In this document: piece by piece, positions 1 to 11,500 of the stretch | Layout of the letters: every line of letters begins with the position of its first letter | Numbering within the stretch: position 1 is the stretch's first letter | DNA from: Bugulina stolonifera | Taxonomy: Eukaryota > Bryozoa > Gymnolaemata > Cheilostomatida > Bugulidae | Direction of reading: 5' to 3' | Assembly: GCA_935421135.1 (NCBI GenBank) | Contig: OW285187.1 | Location: 23,622,429-23,686,428, forward strand | Length of the DNA stretch: 64,000 bases | Position numbers and translations under genes: made by a program | The notes under the pieces: generated by a model | What the model saw: the letters and a program-made list of their open reading frames with translations, nothing else | Told to the model about the DNA's origin: nothing | Databases searched by the model: none

Positions 1-2722
1 CAATCATTGTCATATTATATCTATATGTATACTAGTAGAGCGTGACAAGCACTTACTTTTTAGGCCACAGCCTCTAGAATATCAATGGGATCACTCTACA
101 TTATCTAGTATGTTAAGAATCCAGGAAATGCTTCTGGCAGCAGTAAAACTGATTATACCAGCTGATAGAGCATAGAAGTCTGCCCCTCAACTATAAATCT
201 TAACAAAATAGCTTTAAAAAGTAACATGTGAGAACTGTGAAAGTCTCCTTTTGTAGGTTGGTATATAGTAAACAGAAACAGGTATATTTAGTGTAGCCGA
301 AACCATAGAATTGTGTGGTGTGCAGTCACAGTAAACAAGACTAATTCATGTTGTAATATCCTGCCCATTTGGTAAAGCATTAATGCAGGGGCACAAAACC
401 TGATGCATGGGAAGACAACTTTTAAATTTTGTTTATTGCATTTGTAATGTATATAAATATACTTTTGTATGTGATCTCTTGCCTCTTGGGATGGTGGATA
501 GTTGTAGCTAGTACAGTCCCTAAGTGTCATACACATGCATAACCTATGCAATCTGGTGCAGTTTCAATTTTTTTACCAATACTGCCCATTCAGAGGGAAG
601 TGAATTACACAAACTGTATGGAAGTTGTCTTCTCTACCAGGTTTCAAGCCACTTCAATAATACCTGACCGTCCTATAGTTGTACGGTAGCAATAGCACTG
701 CAACTAGTTGATAACTAACTGACAGGTACTATTAGTTGTACTATGATAGATTATGAAAATGGGGCTACTATACTAATAGGTGTAGTGGTCGTAATTAATA
801 CTAGTTAGTGGTCAGTATCTGGGCCGGCCCATAAATAATAACAGTCAAAAGAAAAAGGCATTTTTTTGTTTGAAATCTTTCTTTGCAACTTTCATTGGTA
901 CATAATAGCAAATCAAAGTTAAATGTACAAGTCTGGTCTCTTATTACTAAACAAGTAATCAATCAAAGACTCAGCTATTATTTGTGAGCAGGAATTTGTG
1001 TCCACCCAGATGTAATGTCTGTCAGTTAGTACCACACATTACACTAAGAACAGTAGGATTTATTTAACTGGTGAACTGACCTCATCATATCTACTGTAGA
1101 TTGCCTTGCAATAGTCTAGAGCAGGGGTTCCCAACCTGGGGTACATGTACCCCTAGGGGTACATTTTAGAAATCTAGGGGGTACAAAACTAGTTATCAAC
1201 ATAATACACTTTTGATAGTGATTTTCAGTTACAGACTATCAATTATGAATTATCATTATCTATTACTGAACTGAACATCAAATGGCTCACTGATGCAAAT
1301 GAAGTTGAGCTAAACCAGTGTGAAGGCCATAAAACACTACAATGGATGAAGTAAAATGAAATGAAAATTTTATGCCATACTGCATTTATTTACCTGTTTA
1401 GCCTAAGTGACACATTTTGATAATGTATACAATCATGTTATATCAATCGAATTAAACTATAGATAACCTTGATTAAATACAGGTTTATAAACGAGTATGT
1501 TGTTTGCTACGAAGGGGTAAGTTGTTTGCTGCAAAGGGGTACGTTGTTTGTTACATGGCTGCTAAGGGGTACTTAGGCTAAAAAAAGGTTGGGAACCCCT
1601 GGTCTAGAGCCTATACCTATATACATCTAGCCATTAGGTCCTACATCTTGAACACTGAATATACTGCGAGAGTACAATCTTTAAGACTAATGTTACGTCT
1701 ACTATAATAGTATATTATGAATATGCAATGTGTAAGCATCTAAAAGGGCAACTTGGTAGCTGTTAGGTGCAGTAGTGCAGAAATTTAGATAGCCTTAGTT
1801 TCTTGTTTGTGGTTGAGGTTTGGGGTAAAGGTGGTCTACCAACAAAATATAGAGAAGACAACTTCTCTTGGCACTTAGGACAGGTTCACAGTTAGCCTAA
1901 CTAGGTAGTTAATTTTGCATCGTTACCAGGTTATTGCTGTATAAAAGTTGGTTCACACTGAACTGCCTTAGTCGAAACTCGTAAACAAGCTGGGTTTGAC
2001 AATGTGTGAACACAGCGACTTGGTTGTACTGCGTCAATCTAAGCGTTAAAGTTTAGGTTACGTTAACTGAGAGATACATCAGGAAAATTGAACTTCGTTG
2101 ATGCTATTTTGGCTTGGCAGACTCCGTTATACAATCCGGATATGAGCTTATACTACTATATATAATATAAAGTACTGTATTATTAGCTGATATAATACAT
2201 TAAAAGATTAATATGGCCTGGACCAGCTGATTAGCTGGAACATAGTAGGGTATATAAACTGTAACATCCCCCCTCCCTTGCATAGTACTAGTATCTACCT
2301 TGAATGCAATATATTGATGAATCAATGAATCTATGTTTTCCAGCCGATCCATGGTAGCTATATAAACATTGACACTGTTCATTACAGGCATTTGCAAGAT
2401 TTACACCAACTCAAATTCGTAATCTTTGTACATGTATGTCATCAGAGGCATAATATGAACATACATGTATTACATAATGTTATGATAAGCACCTTGCTTC
2501 TTTATGCACTGCTACACATACAGGGATCATGCACATGTACATGCATATATGCTATAGTATAATGCTATAGTATATGCTATAGTATAATAATAATATATAC
2601 AGGTATCTTTTATATGCTATTTATAGTACACATACAGGTAGGCCTATCATATATATGCTATAGTACACATACTACAGGTATCATGTATATGCTAACATGG
2701 TGTATGCTGTTTGTTTATCCAG
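1..2722. other. Gene-free stretch, upstream intron or flank of TTC39
   Basis: I found no convincing exon here; the short open frames lack splice context or family resemblance. The TTC39 exon at 2,723 begins in mid-codon, so this stretch is probably an intron and the earlier exons lie left of the window. It holds a hAT-type MITE (1,122-1,601) and a worn fragment (about 1,763-1,880) of the inverted-repeat element found whole at 44,079-44,246. Confidence 0.5.
1122..1601. mobile_element. hAT-type MITE with intact 8-bp target duplication
   Basis: A 480-bp element begins CAGGGGTTCCCAACC and ends with the reverse complement GGTTGGGAACCCCTG. It is flanked by the perfect 8-bp direct repeat GTCTAGAG (1,114-1,121 and 1,602-1,609). 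Terminal CAGGGGTTCCCAAC-type repeats with 8-bp duplications are typical of hAT elements. No transposase frame is present, so it is non-autonomous. The interior has short repeats of the 'AAGGGGTA' type close to the right end (about 1,512-1,570). Confidence 0.93.
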
Positions 2723-5700
2723 GAACAGGAGAAGGGGACATCACAGCTTCAGAGGAAGTTATCAAACCATGTCTCGAAGCTTTCCCTCAGGTAAACAGCC
2801 CATCCATCAGATAATAATGCTGTATTGTGCTGCATTTGGTACGAGAGTCTTAAAATTAAATAGTGTCATGAATTATAAAGTATAGCTACATGTGTTTTGG
2901 ATTTCCACCATGTTGAATGTCTCTTAGACTTGGAATAGTCATTCAGCAGACTGCATCTGTATGGACTATGTGTGTGTTTCAGAGCGCATTGTTTCTTTTC
3001 TTCCACGGAAGAATAGAACAGATCAAAGGAAATGTGGAGACAGCTATAAAGCACTTCCTACAGTCTGTAGAGAGCCAATCAGAGTGGAAACAATTCCACC
3101 ACATATGTTACTGGGAACTCATGTGGTCATATGCATACAAGTGTGATTGGCTGCTTGCTATGAAATACGCTGAGAAGTTAGCCAATGAGAACAAGTGGAG
3201 CAAAGCTACATACTTGTACCTCAAAGGATGTTTCCTCTCACTCTGTGGAAATGATGAGCGAACCAAATCAATGGTGAAGGATCTCTATAGGTAAATCTAC
3301 ATGTGTATATAATACATATATAATACTCGTACTACAGCATATTATATACCATATACTATTTACTATGCGCTATATACTATATACTTCGTACTATATACTA
3401 CAGCCTTCACGCTGTGTTTATATTCCTTGTCCGTGGTTGTAGTAGAATGTGCACTTCTCCTGCAACAATGCCAAAAAAATGCTGAAATACATAATGTAGC
3501 AATTAAATATGATTAATTTTTTGTTCAATTGGTAAGGAGTTACCCTACCCTTGCTATGATGATTACCCTTGTACACCTACATCACTACATTTATGTATAA
3601 GTATTCTCATAGGAAAGTACTAACTAGTGCATGTTTATATAGCTATACAGTACGCTGTATGGACACTCAACTCGTTTGTGTACCATGGTTAAATGTATAT
3701 TCCCATGATATACCATGATATACAGTGTGTCACTCCTCACTCTGTATACATGTATCTACAGTCAAGTACCTGGTATGATACAGAGGTTTGCTGGAAAATC
3801 TTTACCCATAGAAAAGTTTACTCTGAAGAAGGTGAAGCTATATAAGGCTCAGAATGAGCACCTCAACTTGGCTGCCATGGTGAGTATAGATAATAGTCTA
3901 TAGATGGATCCCTTCTACACAAAGATCATGGTTACTATGTGCTGCTGTGAATTTTCTAGAATTATTATTGGACTTCACTGGTTATCATACAACCAGTCAG
4001 CAATGAGACCATGAGGGCTTTTCTGTGAAACTTCCAATTTCACACATATGCAATTTTACATTGTACGTTTCAAATGTGCGTTTCAGATTTATGGTGCGGA
4101 CATACTTAGTGGTATGCTGGAAATACCACATTTGGTTTCTCATGATGAATTATTGTTATATAATATACAATGTCTGTAGTTCATTATAGAATAAATAAGT
4201 TATAGGAATATGTAAGCATATTCTCTCTACTACTTTTCCAGGAGATGATCTATGTATGGAATGGGTTTGCTATAATCGGTAGGAACCCTGAACTCTTAGA
4301 TCCCATGTGCCAACTGGTGGAAGATACTATCAACACAATGATCTCACAAAAAGGTAATTCTTGAAACGGCACAGTATACATGTAAATGCCAGAAGATATC
4401 GCTTCTTTTATACTAAATCAAAATGTCTAAAACTTGCCAGGTTGGGCAAGCTTCATTTTATTTTTGTTTCTTTTTAGACCAATTACAGTATTACTATGAT
4501 AATTACTCGCTGGCCCTACTGCTCAAGGGGGTTTGTCTAGGACTCAAGGGCCAGCTGTTCCAAGCAGACATGTGTTACCAGGAGATTATTTCTCAGTAAG
4601 TGTGAATCTTTACTGCAATTCTTTATGACAGTTTGAGCAATCCATATAGAGCTATGCATGTTTTAACTTGTTGAATTAAAGCTTCTATTTAGCTTCATTG
4701 AACATAGATATACACTGCTGTCTACATCTGTTACAAAGTCATGTATATTATTATTAAAAATGAAAACAACAAACATAATATTATTTTAAACAGAGATAAC
4801 TTTCTTATTATCTATCATTAGTATTAGCTACATGTAGTGTCTTTGCAACCTCTTGAACCGGTTTGGGTCGCAAATAAGTCTCAAGATGGCCACTCAGCTT
4901 AGGCCGAAAGGGCTATTGACCTGGGAATTTGTTTGGTGGGGGAAGACATCCCTAGCTCACTGGCACACCCAGGTCTCTCGCATGAAAATGAGGATTTTGC
5001 TTTTGGCCTGGCCGGTGACCCTGTTATGAAAGTGAGCCAGAAAATTCTTGAGCAAGTTGGCATGTACCTGAAATTTAGGTTGTGAAGACACTAGTAGACT
5101 GTATCATATAACTAAAGACGAAATGGTCTACGGTTTATGGTCTACGGTCTGCGGTCTGCCATCCTCCAATCAGACTTGGGGTCAAAAATTGGGACGATTC
5201 ATATATGTTGCAATGCTGCTGGTCAGCATCTCGACTCCGGGTGGCGCTAGGACCTTAGGACCGGGTCCCCATGCATCGCTGCCGGGGTGGGTCTCTAACC
5301 TTAGGCCCTCAGACCCGACCTAGGGTGGGGTGGGTGCTCGACCCACCCCACCCGCCGAATAAGTGTTGGAACTCGGGTTATGCCGGCAGCAAAGATCCTC
5401 CTGGACCCGTGATTTATATGTTACAATGCTGCGGGTAAGGATCTCGGTACCGGGTGGTGCTAGGACCTTGGGTCCCCAGGCATCGCTGCCGGGGCGGGGT
5501 CGTAGCCTTAGACCCTCAACCCTGACCAAGGGCGGGGTGGGTACCCGACCCACCCCACCCGACTCATTGGTGTTGAAACTCAGGCTACGGACTTGAAGTT
5601 GTCTTCTTAATGCAAGCGAACGCAACTCCTCATGGAATCACTGTAACATGCCTGTGCCACCAGAAGTCATGCACATGCATGACCACAGCACATGAACACA

Positions 5701-6322
5701 AGCCATCATTACGCGCGAGCGAAGCGAGCAACTGATGCAGTGAGACTTGCGTCGCAGACCAAGCACGAAGTGCTTGTTAATGCAATATTGTTACAATTGC
5801 TTGTTAACTGCTGATGTAAACTCACCAAATTAGCCTATTAGTCATTTCTCTCTGAACTGACTTTGGGATGTTTTATACAAGAAATCAATAATTATGATTC
5901 ATAATCTAATAGTGCGAAGGAACTGAAGTTCGACAGCTACATTGTACCGTGGGCATCAGTTGAACAAGCCATGCTGCGGATAAAGATGGGTGAATATTCA
6001 GAGGCGTCTAACCTTCTTGAGGCAGCTAAGTAAGTGTTGATATTGTACACTATTCATTAACTTGTGTGTTGGAGTTATCTGCTCTTTCAACGTTGTATCT
6101 CTTGTTATTAAAACAGAGGATGCATGTACAATTCCTAAAGTTTAGTGTAAATCGTATTGTATGTGTGGTTGAATGGTGCATGTAGTTGGACAGATAGCAG
6201 AGTAGTGTTTTATTTGCTACATTTTATTAATTTTTAGAAATAACTACAAAGGCTATGCATTAGAGTCCCGACTCCATTTCAAGATACATTCGGCACACAC
6301 AATTATTAGGAATGCAAAGTAG
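2723..6322 (+). CDS. TTC39: TTC39-family tetratricopeptide protein, C-terminal half
   Basis: Seven exons join in frame: 2723-2790, 2983-3290, 3762-3879, 4242-4353, 4478-4595, 5913-6029 and 6238-6322 (TAG at 6320-6322). All have AG acceptors and GT donors and their phases match. The product follows the vertebrate TTC39A/B/C order. It has a 'GTGEGD' loop, 'FLFFHGRIEQIKGN', 'HICYWELMW', 'WSKATYLYLKG', 'IAGKS-P-EKF'-like 'FAGKSLPIEKF', 'EMIYVWNGFAIIG', 'LLLKGVCLGLKG' and the terminal 'YALESRLHFKIHSA'. About 308 residues are in the window; the N-terminal part lies upstream. TTC39 proteins are poorly characterised TPR-like proteins; vertebrate TTC39B has been linked to lipid handling, but no function can be read from this sequence. 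The fifth intron carries a MITE and a GC-rich repeat. Which paralogue (A, B or C) it is remains open. Confidence 0.9.
4836..5092. mobile_element. MITE, 'GTGTCTTCACGACCT' inverted-repeat family, copy 1
   Basis: This 257-bp element in the fifth TTC39 intron begins AGTGTCTTTGCAACCT and ends AGGTTGTGAAGACACT, an inverted pair with one mismatch. It aligns over its length with the copy at 37,007-37,275, including shared interior words such as GGTCGCAAATAA, AAGGGCTATTG and GAGGATTTTGCTTT. No clear target-site duplication is visible, so the superfamily is unassigned. Confidence 0.8.
5195..5600. repeat. GC-rich two-unit tandem repeat with hairpins
   Basis: Two related units of about 200 bp (about 5,198-5,350 and 5,415-5,570) share 'ATATGTT(G/A)CAATGCTGC', 'CGGGTGG(C/T)GCTAGGACCTT' and 'CATCGCTGCCGGGG'. 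Each ends in a palindrome of the form GGGTGGGGTGGGT ... ACCCACCCCACCC. The stretch is far richer in G and C than its surroundings. It lies inside a TTC39 intron; open frames on both strands are a by-product of base composition. Confidence 0.65.
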
Positions 6323-8585
6323 GAGAAAGCTAGTACTAAAGATAACAAGTATTTTACTCAGCAATGCATTGAAATGTTGGTGAATCTATATACACGTGGA
6401 ATGTATCATTCTGTACTAGTATATCTGTTTATTATCCTGCAATATATACGTATATGTAGGGTAACGTTACGTACATGTAGGGTAACGTACATGTATATGT
6501 ATATGTAGGGTAACGTACATGTATATGTATATGTAGGGTAACGGACTAGTCAGCGAAATTTGGAACTATAACTACTCCTATAAAATTTTTGTGATTATCA
6601 ACGCCAATTGCACTAATAGCTATTGTTTATAATGTGAAGTTGTGCTCTCATATCACTTTCCTCTCTCACTTGATTTACAGTATAATGAATAACTTATTAC
6701 TGCCCAATGTCAATTTTACCTGCTAGTAAATGACAAGTACTATGACAATGATTTTTACATTTGGCCATGAGAATCAGTCAACTAGTGGCAGGTATGACAA
6801 CTCCTCACACAATGAACAGAATACATACACAAGGTTTCTACGTGTGGAATAATGAGTAATCATCTGTATGACTAGTGATAGTGGCACAACGTGCATGCAG
6901 CTAGTCCAGATACATTACCAGATTTATAATTTATTATATAGGTTTATTTTTAGTTGTTACTTTTCTTGTTATTGAGCATGTATATTATGTAATAATTATG
7001 TAGTGAGATATTATTTTGTAGTGATTTCTACTGCATGCTAGGATCAGCATTATTGGTTATACATACTACAGTGTTATTTCCAATAAATGTATATGCAATA
7101 ACTAAGCACTTAGAGTGCGTTCTTTGAACTTTTCTAGTTTATCAGTTGGTTTGCTTAGTTATTCCATGGGTACAGTTTACTGTAGAAACTATAATAATTA
7201 TAGTCCATGACCACATAAGTCATAGTCTCCAACTGATGCCTCATACCTGACAATGTACAATATAAAACTATGCATAGTAGTTGTCCACTCTTGACCAGTA
7301 TATATAGTATTACACTAGTCTTTACAAATAATATATACAATGGTATACCAAATAGTTTATGGCAAAAACCTACTTCATCCATAACAGCCCTATCATTTAG
7401 TACATCACTGCAAGCATATTCACAGTTGATCGTAATAAGAAGTTGTCCTCTCTCTATTTGTATCTCAAACTGTAAGAAATGATCATTGTTGTATGAGCAC
7501 CCATCGCTAGATTAGCACTGCTGTGGCACTACCTTACTAAGGCCTGCTTAGATGTATATAGGACATGATTGTGATCTTCCATTTTAGATGGACTGTATAT
7601 ATTACTAATAAACAATGTACAAGTATATTAGTATAAACCAAGACCAGTTAGTACATACTACACTGAACTACACTGGTCTTCCTCATCATGTGACACCAGC
7701 TCTGTACTCTGAGCACTATCAACCAGACACTTCAAAAGGAGGACAACTCCACTATAAGAGAAGACATTATAGCTTACACAAACTAGATTCGTACAGGAGG
7801 AGATAATTTCACAGAGAACAACAGTATTTCAGTACTTCCACAAATTATAAAATGCACTAATTTTTAGAGAAACACTCAAAGTCACACCAATATATTGACA
7901 TGCTGTTTCTATGTTATTACAACTTATTAGCGAATTTATGAAGATTTAAAAAGGCAACTTTGTAAAAATATATCTCACTATATTTTCAACAGAGAAAGAA
8001 AATTAAACTAACGGCATATTCCTAAATACAATGTGGCCTAGATAGATATTACAACAAATAATATATTTAGGAGTTGTATTTACATGAATACTTTATACAT
8101 GTACATAACACTACAGCTACATGTACTTGCACGCAATAAACAAACAGTATACTCGTACATTTAATTATACATATACACCTCGCATCACATACTAGAGAAA
8201 TATAATACAGAACACAACACTATATACATATTTAAACAAAATGCACAAATGGAGTAAACATCAAATATGCTATTCGAAAGTAGAAATTCATTGTACATAT
8301 ACATTATATATGTACAATGTTTTTCTACATTGAGACACCATATTTAATGTACTCTTTGTTAGTATAATCCATCACTATAACACGTAGACACAGATACACT
8401 TAATTATTACATAATGTTATATACATGTAAATATAAACATGAAGGCATAATATAATTGCACGGATATATACACATACATGTATAATCAGTTACATTAAAT
8501 CTTACTCCTTGATTAAATATACATAATAGTTTCTAGAACATTCTTAAATATAGACACAGTTTTCCTGTTATAACTGGAATACAGG
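6323..8585. other. AT-rich intergenic stretch between convergent genes
   Basis: No gene was seen. It runs from the TTC39 stop to the stop of repeat-gene copy A. A short tandem repeat built on 'GTAGGGTAACG' lies at about 6,457-6,545. From about 6,900 to 8,585 it is recognisably similar to 24,060-26,507, the matching flank of copy C, so it belongs to the duplicated unit. A possible TTC39 polyadenylation signal AATAAA lies at 7,082-7,087. Confidence 0.6.
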
Positions 8586-11500
8586 TTACTCAGTCTGGAG
8601 GTACAAGTCAAGAGCAGAATCAGGAAGGTCCATCAGATCAGGAATGTCACATTCATCTATGAGATCATCACATTTATTGAGTACATTTATGTCCAACAGT
8701 TTATCTTCATCGGTCAGAAGCTGTATGTTATTATTGTACAAAGAGTTATTAGTCCTCTCTTCATCTGACTACAAACACAATGACCTCTACTATACAATAT
8801 GGTTCTGATAAGTGTGACAGGTCAACTGTTGCTCTAGTACACTCTGTGGAGGTAAACCCATATACATTGTACATATCTTTATTAGTGTACAACTAAGATT
8901 ATAAATTGTATATTGACATGTCAATGTCTGGTAAGGGGACTGTTGGTAAACGGCGGTTCGGAACTAAATGTATAGCAAACAGTTGGGAGTTTTTAGCTTT
9001 GGCGTTGTAAGTACTGAAATATTCTAAATATTACAAATTCTGCATATCTAGTAATATTAGACACTTACCAGAACCTCATCAGGAGTAGAGTGAGTTGGTA
9101 TTGTACTGATTACATCTAGTATATCAGTAAGCTGTTCAGAGTATGTGATGACTCGTGTGGGAGGAGTTGTCCCATTCTTAATGTAATAGTCAGTAATCTC
9201 ACTCAACTGTTCCTTTAACTTCTCAGGTGAAGTTGGTACCATGATGTCAGCATTTAATCTAAGAGCCTAAAATATACAGTGGAAACATGTATTACACTAT
9301 TTTAAGCATTGCCTCTAGTTCTAGTAGAAGAATGGTAGAAGAATGGGCAGTTACAGTACAGATGGTGCTCGTAAATACTGGTGGATGTCATTTAAACTAA
9401 GCAAGACTGTTCAGTTTGATTTTTTAGTCAAATAGTAAAAGAAGCAGGGGTGATACACCAGCAGCAGGTCACTAGGGAGTTATCCTTTCCATTTATAATG
9501 TATCATATAACTCCTATACCAATAGGTAAACAAATTCATTAATAAGTTGCAAACTGCCATCTTATGACATAGAACAGGCTCTCTAAAACTTCCACAGTTC
9601 TTGTTTATATTGCTTGGGTAGTTACCGCCTACTGCTACCTGTACCTCAGTAGAACATGGTTTCATATTCAAAATATCCATACCTGCTGTTTATGATGAAG
9701 CATTTTACTAAAGAGTATTGACCCCCGGATAGCTTCTAGATTATTCTGCTGACTTCCTGTACCCCATACATTGTTATACCGTAGCAGATGGTCTCTTGCT
9801 CTCATAAATTCTAGCTATAGATGAGATTAGAAAAAAAATAAATAATAAGTAAATGTTAGAAATGTGAAGGATTTGTATTAGAATAGACTGAATGCTGAGG
9901 ATCAGCTTACCTTGTACTCATCTAACATCTGTTTACACTGAGGGACTGTCATAAGTCTCCTACACTCCTGTAGTTCCTTGTCTAAGTACATTCTCTGCAT
10001 ATCTGGGTTCATGGTATAGAAACGGTGTCCACTATGACTCCCCTTATTGACCACTCGGTGATGATGAGATGCGGTACCTACATGTATTAACATAGAAGTA
10101 TTAACATACTAACTAGGAAATATTGTACAAGATGAAAACCTGCAAGATGCAGGTCAAAGAGGAGACAATTGCTAAGAATCAACAAATACAAGAAACTTTC
10201 TAGTCATCAAACTTACATTTATAATATTATGGACATCTTTCTCAATAGAAGTTTTTTCCTAGTGGTTGGTCTTGGTTTGTGATTACATGAATTTGTCAGA
10301 AATTGCATTAGTAGATTTTTATGTTTAATTACAGGTGGATATACTCACATGAGGTACTTTGAGCTGTTTGACACATTCCACGAACTGGTCCAGGTACCGT
10401 GTGTCCAGCTGGAGAGGGGACATGAGCATGTCTATGCATGAGTGGTGGATGGAAGACATGGCTGCCATGTTGTCGGGGTACTTGCTGCTGGTAACCACTA
10501 AACATAGGCTGAGGTCCCATGTTGACTGATGAGGTACTGGGTTGGTGTTTTGGTACTCTATGGTGGTGGCCACTAAACATAGGCTGAGGTCCCATGTTCA
10601 CTGACGAAGTACTGGGTTGTTGTTTTGGTACTCTATGATGTTGACCACTAAACACAGCCTGAGGTCCCATGTTAACTGACAGGGTACTGGGTTGTTGTTT
10701 TGGTACGTTATGATGGTGGCCACTAAACATAGGCTGAGGTCCCATGTTGACTGATGAGGTACTGGGTTGTTGTTTTGGTACTCTATCATGGTAACCACTA
10801 AACATAGGCTGAGATCCCATGTTAACTGAGGAGGTACGGGGTTGGTGTTTTGGTATTCTATGATGGTGACCACTAAACATAGCCTGAGGACTCATGTTAA
10901 CTGACGAAGTACTGGGTTGGTGTTTTGGTACTCTATGATGGTGGCCACTAAACATAGGCTGAGATCCCATGTTGCCTGATGAGGTACTGGGTTGGTGTTT
11001 TGGTACTCCATGACGGTGATCACTAAACATAGGCTGAGGTCCCATGTTAACTGACGAGGTACTGGGTTGTTGGTTTGGTACTCTATGATGGTGGCCACTA
11101 AACATAGGGTGAGGTCCCATGTTAACTGACGAGGTACTGGGTTGTTGTTTTGGTACTCTATGATGGTGGCCACTAAACATAGGCTGAGATCCCATGTTGC
11201 CTGATGAGGTACTGGGTTGGTGTTTTGGTACTCTATGACTGTGGTCACTAAACATAGGCTGAGATCCCATGTTAACTGAGGAGGTACGGGGTTGGTGTTT
11301 TGGTATTCTATGATGGTGACCACTAAACATAGCCTGAGGACTCATGTTAACTGACGAAGTACTGGGTTGCTCTTTGGGTACCGCAGGTATACTGCAGGTA
11401 GGCATGGGCTGAGCATTTGTATTTGTCGAGGAAGTCCATGGTCCAATAGTAGAAGAAACTGGCCTCTTTCTTCTAGGTCTGGAGATCTTTCTTCCACTAT

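Noticed and set aside
5320..5625. 101-codon minus-strand frame in the TTC39 intron
   Set aside because: It translates the GC-rich hairpin repeat; low stop frequency follows from base composition.
6450..6545. Interstitial telomere array
   Set aside because: The units read GTAGGGTAACG with ACATGTATATG spacers, not TTAGGG tandem repeats.
10598..11323. Second long open frame across the 75-bp repeats on the minus strand
   Set aside because: The unit length is divisible by three, so any stop-free frame stays open through the array. The alternative frame lacks matching splice phases; the chosen frame joins to exons on both sides.
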